Of a stretch of 64,000 nt of DNA, positions 1 to 10,714 are shown piece after piece. Origin of the DNA: Distichodus sexfasciatus. Lineage: Eukaryota; Chordata; Actinopteri; Characiformes; Distichodontidae. Location: NCBI GenBank assembly GCA_032718565.1, contig JAVGVS010000097.1:1400902-1464901 (forward strand), given 5' to 3'. Each line of letters opens with the position of its first letter. The stretch's first letter is position 1. The position numbers were made by a program, and so were the translations under genes. Below the pieces are notes generated by a model. It saw only the letters and a program-made list of their open reading frames with translations, did not search any database and was not told the DNA's origin.

Positions 1-660
1 TAACATTTACACCGTTTAACCAGTCTGCATTAGTGGTGTTGAAATTAACTTCATAATCGATGCATTGCGAGCGCAGACATGGACGACTTATTCTGGGCGC
101 CGTATGCAGTGGCAGACCATAATCGATGAGCCAACCGCCGACCACTGCCCCCTATGTGGTGGTGTGATCCATGCATTGCAGGTGGTCTAGACATGCAATC
201 CAGTTTCACTACTGAAATCACTTTTAAAATTATGGGAAGTGAACACGAAAGTTCAAACAAGGAGACCCAATGAGCATGGGCGTTGCCCAGTCGCATAACT
301 CCTAGGCCCGTATATGCGCAGTAACACTGGCCTTCTTCTTCTCTGCCATTACAGCCGTTCCCTGATTTGCCCGCCTTCTCTCCAATTACCTCCGGCTTCT
401 CGCCTTGTCCGGGCAGGCCTTCAGCTTCCTGCCTGGTTTCCCAGCCAGATCTGCCGGTTTTCAGAGACGAGAAACCAACGACCAAGCGACGGGCTTCTCC
501 AAACCGTCGCATACACAATTAAAAACGACAACCTGTTTTTTCCTAACAAAATGCATCTTATCTTCCTAATCTGAATGGTCTCCTTGGTTGAACTTTCATT
601 TTATTCATTTTTCAAAACATTTTCATTTGGGCATCTTTATGAATAATGGATTTAATGCAT
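1..660. mobile_element. D-family MITE copy, cut off at window edge and interrupted
   Basis: A decayed non-autonomous DNA transposon-like repeat. The stretches 190-240 and 600-655 match, in reverse complement, 17545-17662, which shows they belong to one dispersed family. The block between them (247-597) is absent from the other copy and has its own inverted ends, so it is a later insertion. The open frames on both strands here are chance frames through the repeat. I infer the hAT superfamily from the GGTGTAATGATAC-type start seen in other copies. Confidence 0.5.
247..597. mobile_element. 351-bp MITE with 21-bp terminal inverted repeats, nested in D element
   Basis: The left end 247-267 (GAAAGTTCAA then CAAGGAGACC) and the right end 577-597 are inverted copies with one mismatch. 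The insertion separates two halves of a D-family element that are contiguous at 17545-17662. No clear target-site duplication was found, so the superfamily is unassigned. No coding capacity. Confidence 0.55.
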
Positions 661-719
661 ATCTTCTAAAAAGTACAATATAGCAGTACTCTGCTTGTTT
701 AAAAGACTCCATACATTAG

Positions 720-793
720 GATCGTATCAGCTGATATCCAAATGTACAATATCGGTATCAGTATTGGACATTAAAAGGTGGTATCATGCCATG
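720..793 (+). repeat. K-family repeat fragment
   Basis: The motifs CAATATCGGTATCAGTATTGGACATTAAAA-like (split here) and a following GTGGTAT...TGCCATGTTT recur at 29440-29512 and, inverted, at 9398-9470. It is a short end fragment of a dispersed DNA-transposon-like family. Confidence 0.5.
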
Positions 794-796
794 TTT

Positions 797-950
797 AAAA
801 GGTACCACTGAGGTACACATGAGCAAGGTACCATCCCCAAGCACTTCGCCCCCAGGTGCTGCCTGTTAGGCTGCCCACTGCTCCTTCATGGATGGGTCAA
901 ATGCTTGGGTCACATTTGTCAGGGTACTGTGCTGTGGTGTAATTCACTGT
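797..950 (+). mobile_element. SINE A, 5'-truncated copy
   Basis: Contains the SINE A body (ACTGAGGTACACATGAGC, then CACTGCTCCTTCATGGATGG and GTGCTGTGGTGT) but lacks the tRNA-like head. It ends before the usual AATAATCACTCAC tail. Confidence 0.75.
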
Positions 951-1907
951 TAGAGCCATTTGTGCGGAAGGAATGTGAATATTTAGATTTAATGTTTTGT
1001 AGCTGCTTGGTAATAGAAAGTAGAGAGGATATGTTTCGGAACCTTCCATAATCCTCTACGACAGTGTGTTATGCAATAGAATTCCATTAATACGCATAAT
1101 GCTAAATGCATTAGTATGTAACAATAGAAGTAATACATGCCTTACGTGTTGTAATTTGATTCGATCCCGACGTATATATATATATATATGATACAAGAAT
1201 GTAAAGAACTAGTTTTGAATTGGAATTGTTGAGCTGAGAGCCTGAAGCTGCTTTCAGTTTTTTGGACTGTCACGAACGTCACATGTAGTCTTAGGGATTC
1301 ATCTCTTGCTTGTAAAACTTTGAATTGTGGTAAAGAAAAGACGACAAAAGACACTCAAGACTCAAGACTCTTTTTGGATACGTGTCGCGTGCAAAGAAGG
1401 TTCTGAGTTCGAGGCAAATAAGACGGCGTGAGCTGTTTCATATTCACAATCACAAATAATCACCATTTGTGTACTCAAGCGGTGGATAACAAAAGTTACT
1501 TTTGATGATAAATATCAGGTCAACTGGCAAGTGTCCTCGCTCCAAGCCCTAGGTCCTAAATTGTTTCTAATATATAAAATGTATAATGTACAGGCTTATT
1601 TCACTGAATTCTATAAGTTCCTAAAAAGTCCTGTAAACACTTTTATTTATTTTTCTGAATGGCCAAAATGTCTGGTGGGTGCTGTGTTGACAAATCCATG
1701 ACAAATAATCACTTACTTAAGATGGAGTTAGAGGATGGTTTGCTCTGTGCCCTCATCTAGGCCTTCTATTATGTGCCCTGTGCAACAATGGCAAACAGCA
1801 CCCGTGAATTGCACAATTCGTTTTCATCTCAAAATTAGACAAAAGAAGAGGCTAAGAAGTGCAAAACAATTTGATTGGCTAATTTATCCACCCATGGCAA
1901 TGCTGTT
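951..1907. other. no gene seen; short (AT)n tract
   Basis: AT-rich sequence without a recognisable gene. A (TA) run lies at about 1171-1190. The minus-strand open frame 1142-1354 reads through this run and has no protein-like features. Confidence 0.6.
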
Positions 1908-2036
1908 TTGAACCCACATGAACACGGGGAGAGTATGCAAACTCCACACAGAAAGGCCCTACGGCCATCCCCCCGGCGCTCGAACCCAGGACCTTCACAA
2001 GGGCGGCATGCTTAACCACTGCACCACCGCAAGCCG
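1908..2036 (-). mobile_element. DANA-like SINE, 5' half
   Basis: On the minus strand it reads from a tRNA-like head (GCGGTGGTGCAGTGG-type, B-box-like GGTTCGAGC) into TTTCTGTGTGGAGTTTGCAT and CTCCCCGTGTTCATGTGG, the arrangement of the teleost DANA/mermaid family. The 3' half is absent. Confidence 0.75.
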
Positions 2037-2150
2037 CTTCCTTGCAAACATTTTATTTTTCCCTTAAAATGATGTCTGCACAAGACTGTGAATATCAACA
2101 CATGCATATTCAGAGTTGTTATTATGCAGAGACACTATAAGGTTTAGTAC

Positions 2151-2800
2151 TATGTAGAAAAGTAAAAGTGCAGGTAGAAACACTTTTTTATCCATTTGAA
2201 TCTATCTGATATAGAATAAAATGATCAACAACAAATGCATTTTTCTATATTTATTTTTACTTCAACATTATAGTAGGGATCGTGGGGAAAAAATCAGATT
2301 AATGGAAAATGAAGAAATACTGTGGTTTTGCAATTTTTGAGCATTTGGACTGATTTTGGCCTATAACTAATTTTTGACTCATTTCTGAGAGAAATAGTTT
2401 GATTAATATTTGTTAGCGCTATAGTCATAAATAGGATTCAGTTTCATGACAAAAATGTACTTGCATTTTGTCATGAGGTATGCTCTATAGAGAGCCGCTG
2501 CACAATGAGCGCTGTGGACGCAGACCAGAATAAATAAATATCAAGTAAATGTCTGTAATTGCAGGATCGCTGGTTGTTGTTATTTATCAGCTAAAAAAAA
2601 ATATAAGTTTTGTCTTTGTAATAAAATGAAGACGCAATTGAACTGCTGGTTTTAGTGAATGTTGGACTTCCTCAGAGAGTCAGATTCCTCGTGGGGTTGA
2701 AGGTCGAAAATGAAGAGTGTGATGTGAATGTACCATCGCATGTAAAACTTAGCAAAAACTAAGGAAACGGAAAGGAAATGAGAAAATCGTAAGAAGAATC
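2151..2800 (+). repeat. E repeat, copy 1
   Basis: About 650 bp in direct orientation to 36722-37362, from TATG(T/A)AGAAAA through TTTTGGCCTATAAC and GTGAATGTTGGACTTCC to ACTTAG. Compared with the second copy it lacks about 60 bp corresponding to 37190-37250. No coding capacity; probably a non-autonomous transposon of unknown class. Confidence 0.6.
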
Positions 2801-3430
2801 GATAACGTTGGAGGTGTGCAGTTCTGATGGAATTGATCAACTGAAATCCGGTTTTAAGTTTTAACTGCTTGATTCCATACCCCAAAATCCCATTTTAAAA
2901 TAAATAATATTTATACCTTGGTATATTTTTTTAGACAGGTAGAGACAGAAGGATTTAACAGTTTGAAGAGAAGAAGCTGGAGGAGGCAAAGTGTCGCCAT
3001 CAGGCCTGATCCCCAATCAGAGCCTTTTCATTCCAAGTTGCTCCAGGAAGACTTTAGAAACGAACTCCGCTTCTGGATAAGAGCGCATGATAAAATGTCA
3101 TAATGAATATTCCTAATCAGCCGTAAATGAAAACAGAGAGAATGGAAACATCTAACTAAGCTGGGCAAATTTCGCCAAGGTAAATCGCGACAATAAAGCT
3201 GCGCTGGTCTGGTGTCACGCAATATCAAACATTTTCCCCAAATCTCAAACGCCAGTGAGGAAAGCTGATCCATGTCGAGATCTGCAGCGCTAAACGATGC
3301 TCACGCTTGCTACTTCACTCGCAAGCTCACTTTGCTTTTCTTTAATTCCTTGTTTGGTGAGGAGGAGGAATGATTCAATCAGACTAATGAAAGGCACACG
3401 TTTTTGTTTTCAGCACTAAAAGAATTGTTA
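2801..3430. other. no repeat or gene recognised
   Basis: Not matched elsewhere in the window by eye. A 61-codon open frame at 2918-3103 follows a T-rich tract ending in AG, but I recognise no protein family in it. A minus-strand frame (3028-3273) overlaps it, which argues for chance. Confidence 0.4.
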
Positions 3431-4242
3431 GTAGAATTATCGGGTATCTGTACTTTTATTTGACAATTTATTTTCAAATAACTTTTGAACTTTTACTATG
3501 TACACTTTTAGCATGAATATTCGTACTTACCCTTACATTTTCAAATCAGGCTTGTTACTCTTGTTTGGTTTCATTTAAATGAGGTTTATTAGGACATTTT
3601 GCTGCATTTTACCTGTTCTGCATCAATAACCAGCACCATCCAGACAACTTGACTGATTGGTTTAGGCTTAAAATGGAGTAAACACACAGAAAAGACAATC
3701 CCATTGGTGTATTGGTCTTTGCACTTGACGACAAACACGATAGACATGATAAAGGAGAGAGAGAAAAGCAGGGCAAAAGCAGGCGGCAAACTCGGTGGGA
3801 AATGATTTGGTGATTGCGGTGCAGAAAGAAGCTCAGCTCCACCAAATTCACTTCAGTTGAGCTGAGTTTATTTCTACAGCGCTTTTACAGTTCTATAATA
3901 TCTGTTGTATGATGTGTTGAGGATAGAGGTGATCATCATGTATAATGATGGTAATGAACAATGCAGCTTTATGCATCATGTGGCTTTATTTTTCTCTGTT
4001 TATATTACATAACGCTTGGACATGGAGTCCAGTCAGCTTTGCCCTAAAATGCTGGTTTTGTCCTTCACAAGGGAACTTTATACTTTTATACTTTAGGTAT
4101 GTTTTACAGCCTCTACTTTACACTTCAACTTGAGTAAAGAAGTCGAGAAAATACTTTAACTTTTACTGGAGTCTTTTTAAACACATGTACAGTATCTCTA
4201 CTTCTACTTGAGTGAAGAATGCGTGTACTTTTGACACCTCTG
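3431..4242 (-). mobile_element. ~880-bp hAT-like MITE, copy 1 (one end missing)
   Basis: Inverted, nearly full-length homolog of 45421-46299. The preserved end at 4242 reads, on the minus strand, CAGAGGTGTCAAAAGTAC, a hAT-style terminus. The other end is missing about 40 bp, so no target-site duplication can be checked. Inside, 3849-3895 is an embedded AAGCGCTGTAGAAATAAA-type LINE/SINE tail that is also present in the other copy. The short frames at 3589-3851 and 3945-4133 are chance frames. Confidence 0.75.
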
Positions 4243-4780
4243 AAAATTTACACAATTTAAATTTAAAACTTACCTTTAAATATATAACATGTTAAAATGT
4301 AATAAAAATAAAAATAATAGACATTATTAAAATTATAAATAAATAATAATGATATAATAGACACAATAGTAAAATATTTAGAATAAAATAAATCAAATGT
4401 ATAAAAACAATAAAACATTTTAACAAAATATTTTATAACTTTTAAAACTTTAATAATTAAAATGTTTAATAATGTTCATTTGTAATGTATATTATATATT
4501 GCTTACATTTTTTTTTTACATTGATTAGCACTTTATTTTGTATTATTAAACTTAAATCAAATATTTGAACCACAGTTGATTTTCTTTTTGGTTTTATTTT
4601 GCGTTTTATTTCTTGCATATAATTAATAAAGTATAATTATGTAAATGCTAAAATACATTTTTATATGTTTTATTAGAATTGATTTTAAATGCAGTCAAAT
4701 GTGGGTGTATTTTATTAAAAATAATTAAATAATTTCAAAAAACTTTAAATGATCACAATTTTTTTTTTTCAGTACTACCA
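4243..4780. other. very AT-rich spacer
   Basis: About half a kilobase almost without G or C, made of AATAAT/TTTAAA runs. No gene, tandem unit or transposon end was seen. Confidence 0.6.
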
Positions 4781-4835
4781 AATTTGTCATGTCATATTTC
4801 TATATTTGCCACCGCTACTATTAAGCGTTTCTTGG

Positions 4836-4897
4836 TGTGTATGTGTGTGTGTGTGTTGATATATGTTGGTTTGTGGTGTGTGTGTGACACCTTGCCA
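4836..4897 (+). repeat. interrupted (TG)n microsatellite
   Basis: TG-rich dinucleotide tract broken by TATGTTGGTTTGTGG. The open frames crossing it on both strands are artefacts. Confidence 0.85.
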
Positions 4898-5606
4898 GGT
4901 ATGTCCCGTGACCCCGTCAGTCGTGCCCCGGTGCAAACAAATGCAGTGACCAAAACAAAAACCTCAAGCAATAATGAATTCCAAACTTGGCCTTGATATC
5001 CGGGATTTTGAGTCAGCCGTGACGTGCGTTGAGTAATTCGACATCGTAATCCGGACAGGACGACATAATCAGCCCATCTTAGCTTAACCAACACATCACA
5101 GCCGGGCCTGACATGGAAAAAGCGCGTCATGCCAGCGCATTTTGGGAACATGAGCGCATTCGGGGCCTGTGTCGCTTCGCATGCGACAGACTTTCACATC
5201 TGCAGCACACTCAGGCTCCGGGATCCGGTCCGATCAGGGCCAGAAATGTTTGCATTTCTCCTCAATGACCCATTGCACTGACCTAATGGGAGAAAAATAT
5301 TTTTTAATATCCATATGAGAGTTCAGCAATCAAAGTGTGTGGATTTTTGCAACTTCAGACAGGAATAATGCAAATACATGAGATACAGATGATCCAAGCT
5401 GAGATTTTGTGTAATTAAGTATTCCAAGTGTGTTCGACTGTATTCCAGAAACGGAGAAATTTTCATTTTTTTCTTTTTCACTATAATAAGTCACAGAATG
5501 TCCCAGCTTAAAAATATTATATAATATTATATTATGCAACACAGATTTTACCAAACACATCTTAAAAATCTATTCATTCAATTATTCATTTATACACGAT
5601 CTGAAC
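4898..5606. other. no gene recognised
   Basis: Mixed-composition sequence with no match seen elsewhere in the window. The minus-strand frame 4792-5151 is largely a translation of the TG tract and its flank, without known motifs. Confidence 0.4.
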
Positions 5607-5806
5607 TGGGGCAGTTGGCGGCGTAATGGTTGGGCTTTTGTCCCGTGATCAGAAGGTCACCGGGTCGAATCCCAGACCGCTAAAATTACCACTGAGGTAC
5701 ACATGAGCAAGCTGCCCACTGCTCCTTCACGGATGGGTCAAATGCAGAGGTCACAGTTGGTTGAGGTGGACTGTGTATGCTGTGCTGTGGTGTGTTCACA
5801 AAAGGG
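5607..5806 (+). mobile_element. SINE A copy with internal deletion
   Basis: It begins with the tRNA-like head (GGGGCAGTTGGCGGCGTAAT, then GGGTCGAATCCC as B-box), jumps from ATGAGCAAG straight to CTGCCCACTGCTCC and ends at GTGGTGTGTTCACA. It lies back to back with the minus-strand copy at 5839. Confidence 0.85.
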
Positions 5807-5838
5807 TGGAAATCAAAACCCAGTTACGCCGTTCCGTT

Positions 5839-6010
5839 CTGCATTTGACCCATCCGTGAAGGAGCAGCGGACAGCTTTTTAGCACCCTTTAAGCAGTACT
5901 TGGGGACGATGCCCTGCTCATGAGTACCTCTGTGGTACCTTTACTTGTCTGGGGCTTAAACCGGTGTCTCTCCGATCACCGGGCCAACTTCCTAACTACC
6001 AGCTGCTCCA
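5839..6010 (-). mobile_element. SINE A copy, 3'-truncated
   Basis: On the minus strand it reads the tRNA-like head, a GTACCACAGAGGTACTCATG-type body and GGATGGGTCAAATGCAG. It faces the copy at 5607-5806, so the two could form an inverted-repeat transcript. Confidence 0.8.
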
Positions 6011-6630
6011 GGGGCAGCTCCAGAGGGTCCCTGTATTGATGCTCTTTTATATTGATGAACTTTTATATTTAAATCAATTTCTGATTTTTATCAGTTATTT
6101 GTCACATCCCTTGTCTGGTCTGCCATTTGCCCGACTGCTGCTCAATGTCAGTGAGGATTCAAAAATCGAACATTACACCTTTGATGCAGTGCAGACACAA
6201 TAAGAATTACATAAACTTAGGAACAGTTCCCTGAGCGCTTGCCATGCTTACTTCACTGACAGGAATATGGTGAGGAAGTGGCACTCAAGTACATCCTGTT
6301 CCCCACACACACACACACACAAGTCCCTCTGGTTCTCGTGAATAAAATGTGACTTGTGAAAAACAAGTCATATTTCGTGTTGTTTTGTTTTAAGGTCGTT
6401 CACATAATTTCTAATAGAAATAATGGAAAACAAATGCAGAATGTATTTTTATAGTACGAAATGATTGCATAGTAATTTTTAATGACTTTCTCTTTTCTGC
6501 CTTTGGTGTTTTTTCCATTGACTTTTCCCTCGGCTTCCTCTGTGGGCTCGTTGACAAGGGGGCCAAAAGGGATCAGAGACAGGACAGGTTAAGAGTGAGA
6601 ACATACATCTGGACGTCTGAAGCGGATTTC
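6011..6630. other. no gene seen; short (CA)n
   Basis: Low-complexity (CA) run at about 6304-6320; otherwise unmatched sequence. Confidence 0.5.
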
Positions 6631-6663
<33 letters not shown>

Positions 6664-6664
6664 G
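6631..6664 (+). repeat. (CT)n microsatellite
   Basis: CTCTCT run producing spurious serine/leucine and arginine/glutamate open frames on the two strands. Confidence 0.9.
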
Positions 6665-7261
6665 GTGGTCGGGATTTGGGAGAACACAGGCAATCTTTGT
6701 CATCAAATGGTGATTTTCAGTGTTGGTGGTTTATTGAAACAATACTTTGGTATGAATCAAGAAGGCATGACTTCAAACTTGACTGCAAGAGGCACAAAAT
6801 AACTCTGAGCAAGGCACTTAAACCCCAGGCTGTTTGAGGTAAATGATCACTACTTTCATGAAATGCAATCAAGTCACTCTTCAGACCTTCCAGGATTACG
6901 CAATGTTGCGATCACAACTATTAACGCAAATTTGGCCAATCCCCGCAAATGTATTACTACTGTGCAATTTTGACCGATTACTACGACATTTTTGACCAAT
7001 CACTGTCGTTCCCCGCATAGACGTTGAGGCATACGCTAGCGAACTCACTTCCTTGTTATGTTTAGAAGCCGCAGGAAACGTATGTGATAAAAACGTCTTG
7101 ACATTTCTCTTCAAAAATAACTAAATGATTAATGGTTAATAAAAATAATAGTGGTTTTGTTCCCTTCATTTAATTTAATTTAAAGAATCATTCTAAATTT
7201 GCAACAAAACGTCTAAAAACACCACAACTTTCATCACAATTTTTTAGAAAAGCTGCTGCAA
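6665..7261. other. no gene seen
   Basis: Around 6775-6840 there is a short CTGAGCAAGGCACTTAAACCCC motif (split here) of SINE type; the rest is unmatched and AT-rich towards the 3' side. Confidence 0.4.
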
Positions 7262-7330
7262 AATCATGCCCTCCCCCTGCGACCCCAGTTGGCATTTAGT
7301 AGTTGGGATAATAACAGAATGAATGAATGC
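7262..7330 (+). mobile_element. DANA-like SINE, 3' tail fragment
   Basis: CTGCGACCCCAGTTGGCA followed by GAATGAATGAATG matches the 3' end of the full copy at 28829-29162. Confidence 0.65.
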
Positions 7331-7332
7331 TA

Positions 7333-7582
7333 CTGGCAGTTCTTAGCGTAACAGTTAGGGAGTTGGGACCGTGATCGTAAGGTCGCCAGTTCAAGTCCCG
7401 GACCAAAAAAGGTAACACTGGGGTACTCATGAGCAAGGTACCGTCCCCAAGCACTGTTTACCAGGCACTACCAAAAAGCTGCCGACTGCTGCTTCACGGA
7501 TGGGTCAAATGCAGAGGTCACATTTCTTTATGGTGTACTGTGTGCTGTGCTGTGTTCACAATGACAAATAATCACTCACTTA
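7333..7582 (+). mobile_element. SINE A, near full length
   Basis: Runs from the tRNA-like head (TAGCGTAACAGTTAGGGAG, then CAGTTCAAGTCCC) through ACTCATGAGCAAGGTACC and GGATGGGTCAAATGCAGAGG to the tail ACAATGACAAATAATCACTC. The frame 7429-7617 is its translation and not a gene. Confidence 0.9.
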
Positions 7583-7635
7583 TAAGCTTAATAATACAAA
7601 CAAGTTTGCATTTTTGACAGCGTAACAACAATACA

Positions 7636-7812
7636 TTTATATTTACAGCATTTATCAGATACTCTTATCCAGAGTGACTTCCATTTTCCTAATTTCAGGG
7701 AAAGTCTCCCAGCAATTTGGGGCTCAGGGCGTTGCTCAGGAACATAATGGTGGTAGTGCTGGAGGTAGGATTCGAAACCACGATCTCTTCGTCCAAAAGC
7801 GAATATCTTATT
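7636..7812 (-). mobile_element. SINE B copy
   Basis: The minus strand gives a tRNA-like head with B-box GGTTTCGAATCC, the body CACTACCACCATTATG and CTGAGCAACGCCC, and an L2-type tail (CTCTGGATAAGAGTATCTG) ending in a T/A-rich repeat. Confidence 0.85.
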
Positions 7813-8579
7813 GCTTCTCAACAAGGATGAGAGAAATGAAAGTAATAAAATAAAAGTGTAATAAAGTAAACAAACTTCAGCACAAATAATAAAAGATAAA
7901 ATACGAAAATAGCAAATAAATCATACAAGTAGAAGATAAAGGTAAGCAAGATTAAAACGAACAATGATTTAATAAAAGTCTATTTACTTACATTCAACTA
8001 TGTGTTGTGTCTCATTTCAGCTCGTGAACCAAACGCTGTAAAGGTTTCAGATCCAAAGTCATTCCCTTCTAAGCGGTGCAGACTTTTGGTTTGCCTCCTT
8101 TGAACTGTTTAAATCAGATCTCACGGGCCAATCATAGTTATAAAATAACAATGTTCTTTTGGCCACAACACAGGCAACAGATATTGTTATGATTATTAAT
8201 ATCGTTTGTTTCCTTTAAAAATGTGTAGCTCATTTCAGATTAGTATTTTATGCTCGGTATAATTTGCTCGACTGGACCAAATCAGGTCAACCGTCGCAGA
8301 GGGATCCATTGCCCAAAACATACCTCAGAGCAGTTCAAGAAGTTCATTTTCCAATGAGGCACCACGCAAACAGCATATAAACGGCCGCAGACTTCAGGTC
8401 AGAACAGCTAATCTGAGACTTGGTAATTCAATATGTTTATAATGCATTGTTTACATTGATATTTTGGTGCCTACAAGTATTAGCAAGATAAACTAGACTA
8501 AGGAAATATTTAAGCTAACAGTTAACCTTTTAGCAATTAATAAAATACATTATTGTCATTTGTATTCAGTAACATGGCT
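7813..8579. other. no gene recognised; possible weak promoter-like site
   Basis: Mostly AT-rich unmatched sequence. The only notable point is the CCAAT/TATA combination described next. Confidence 0.4.
8351..8424 (+). promoter_or_regulatory. CCAAT box, TATA box and donor-like site
   Basis: CCAAT lies at 8351-8355 and TATAAA at 8376-8381, with a GC-richer stretch after it and a donor-like TTG|GTAATT at 8423. CCAAT normally lies further upstream of TATA, and no exon is recognisable downstream, so this may be chance. Confidence 0.15.
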
Positions 8580-9200
8580 GATACTTAGACTTCAATATAC
8601 AGTGCAATAGGAAAATGACCAGGGACCCATCATGTCAGACATTTTTTAACGTCCAGGTTGAACACTTGATTTCAACCCAATGGAGTATGCTTTTTGGGAT
8701 TTTTTAGCATTGTCCAATTACTTGGGTCTCTGAAAATGCTGAGACTCTTGGGTGGTATCTAGGGTCAAAATATTTTTTTAGAATGGTAGTGTTAACCCCA
8801 ATTTGTTCCAGATATATTGTCATTGTATTTAGGATAATAAATTCTTAGCTTCAGACACAGCTTCAGACAGTCATTGATTGCAAAGGATTTTCATCCAAGT
8901 ATTGTCCAGTAACTTTTGTGCTTCCGAAATTCCTAATGTAATACTATGTTAAACTTTTAAATTATAGTTGAATGCAATGTCTCGTGTAGTGGCTACCAGG
9001 AAACACAAATCATTCAAAATAAAAAAATAGTTTAAATGGCAAAAAGCAAATAACTAAGAATTTTTGTAAAACTTGGCAAAGACACAGCTTCAGTTCATCT
9101 CTTACTGGAAAGTATTTTCAACTACTACTGTCCAATTACTTCTGAAAACTGAGAGAATCAAAGAAATATGGTTGTAATTTCTACAAATCTAATACAATAC
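8580..9200. other. no gene; decayed transposon-like motifs
   Basis: The phrases TGTCCAATTACTT and GACACAGCTTCAG each appear twice, at about 8713/9129 and 8857/9080. This suggests an old element with internal or terminal repeats; I cannot assign it. Confidence 0.25.
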
Positions 9201-9221
9201 CTGTGTTAAATTCTAAATTTA

Positions 9222-9342
9222 GGCACTGAGGTGCTCATGAGCCAGGTACCGTCCACAAGAACTGCTCCCCAGGCGCTGCATGTCAGCTACCCACTGCTCC
9301 TTCATGTGTTGTGTATACAACGGCACGTAGTAATCACTCACT
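9222..9342 (+). mobile_element. SINE A fragment
   Basis: Keeps CACTGAGGTGCTCATGAGCC through CCCACTGCTCCTTCATG and the tail AATCACTCACTTA; the head and the segment before the tail are missing. Confidence 0.8.
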
Positions 9343-9397
9343 TAATTTAACGTACTCCCATTAAAGAAAACAGCAAAAGTAGAAATAGAGTAAACAT

Positions 9398-10021
9398 GGC
9401 ACAATACCACTTTTTTATGTCTGATACGATACCGATATTGTAAATTTGAATATCTGCCGAAACGATACAAATTTGATACAGTCTCTGAGTCTTTTTAAAA
9501 CAGAAATCAGAAAATAATGCTTTAAATAGATGACTGAGATTATTCTGTTGTGCTTAAGGAAATACTTGACTTAAATACTGTTTTCCTAACTAAAACAATG
9601 AAATAATTACACACCCATATGTATACGCTAAATTATTTATTATTTAAAAAAAAATCCTTTAAACACAGTTGTGTAATTTAGTGATGGTCCCTAATCCTGT
9701 GGCGCTAAAACCATCAGCAACACAGTGAGAGCTGGTGTTGTTAAGGAAATTAAACAGTATAATGGTGTGATTTGCTTTTGGGGTTGTAGTGTGCTGCGTT
9801 GCTTGTTCTGCTCATTGTCATATCAATATGTAGGAATTAGCACGAATGTTGAACAATATACCAGCTTTAACGCAGTGACGCTTTCCATGCATAATGAACT
9901 GAGCGTGCACACATTTACAGATCAGCTCCGTAGATCGGCCCAGTGCCACCGATACCTGATCTAGATATTTGAGTTGTTATTGGACCAATATCTGATCCAT
10001 GTATCGGATTGGTGTCATCTT
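9398..10021 (-). mobile_element. K-family MITE-like repeat
   Basis: The first ~215 bp are the reverse complement of 29287-29512. GATACCGATATTG near the left and ACCGATACCTGATC/ATGTATCGGATTGG near the right resemble inverted ends. The frame 9725-9964 inside it has no recognised domain. Confidence 0.5.
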
Positions 10022-10714
10022 TAAACAGAGTAAGAAAGAAAGAAGTGATAAAGTGCTTCAGTGTGATGAAATGGTAGAGTGTGACATTTTTCATTCACGT
10101 CTGCTAAAAAAAGTCTCAGCACATTTTGTGTACTTATCTGTGGGGAAATATGAGAAAAAAGGAGGATGTTATAGTTAAGTGTCAAAGAAGAAGAAATACT
10201 GAAGAGAGTAAGTGGAATAATTACACTGCTATTAAATCTGTAGGTACTAGAGTTTCAACTCAGAGTTTTAAAGCCACTGTGGAAAATGTACAGAAACAAA
10301 AGCTTTAAAATTTGCTAATTGTCTGCCTTTTACATGGGAAGTGACTCACTGGCCTCTTAAGCCTTTGAGAAGCAGCGTTTAAAGCGCGCGCTCCAACTGC
10401 AGCTGCCATGGAAGGAAGCAAACGAGACCGAAACGACCACCAGAAATCCAACAGAACACTGAATAACCAGACGCATTAGGGCCTCCTGGGCACGGTGAAG
10501 AAAAAAAGAAAAGCAAAGGGGGGAGAAACACAAGCGGAGTGATATGACTGAGACTGAGGAGAAACCTCGGCACAGAAAAAGCCTGCAGGCTGACTTTCCC
10601 GCGTTATTCAATCCACTTCCTACTCCTTTCAGCTGCAGAGGTCATTAAAGGAACTCGGGCATTTTCTGCCAGAAATACACTGGCTTCCCGAGACAGGACA
10701 GGCGAGACTGCTCA
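10022..10714. other. no gene recognised
   Basis: Contains a 60-codon plus-strand frame (10126-10308) and overlapping minus-strand frames (10357-10611) with no familiar motifs. The 10370-10700 part is GC-richer and unmatched in the window. Confidence 0.4.

Noticed and set aside
2918..3103. possible small exon after a T-rich acceptor-like tract
   Set aside because: No recognised protein, an equally long frame on the opposite strand, and no donor or partner exon.
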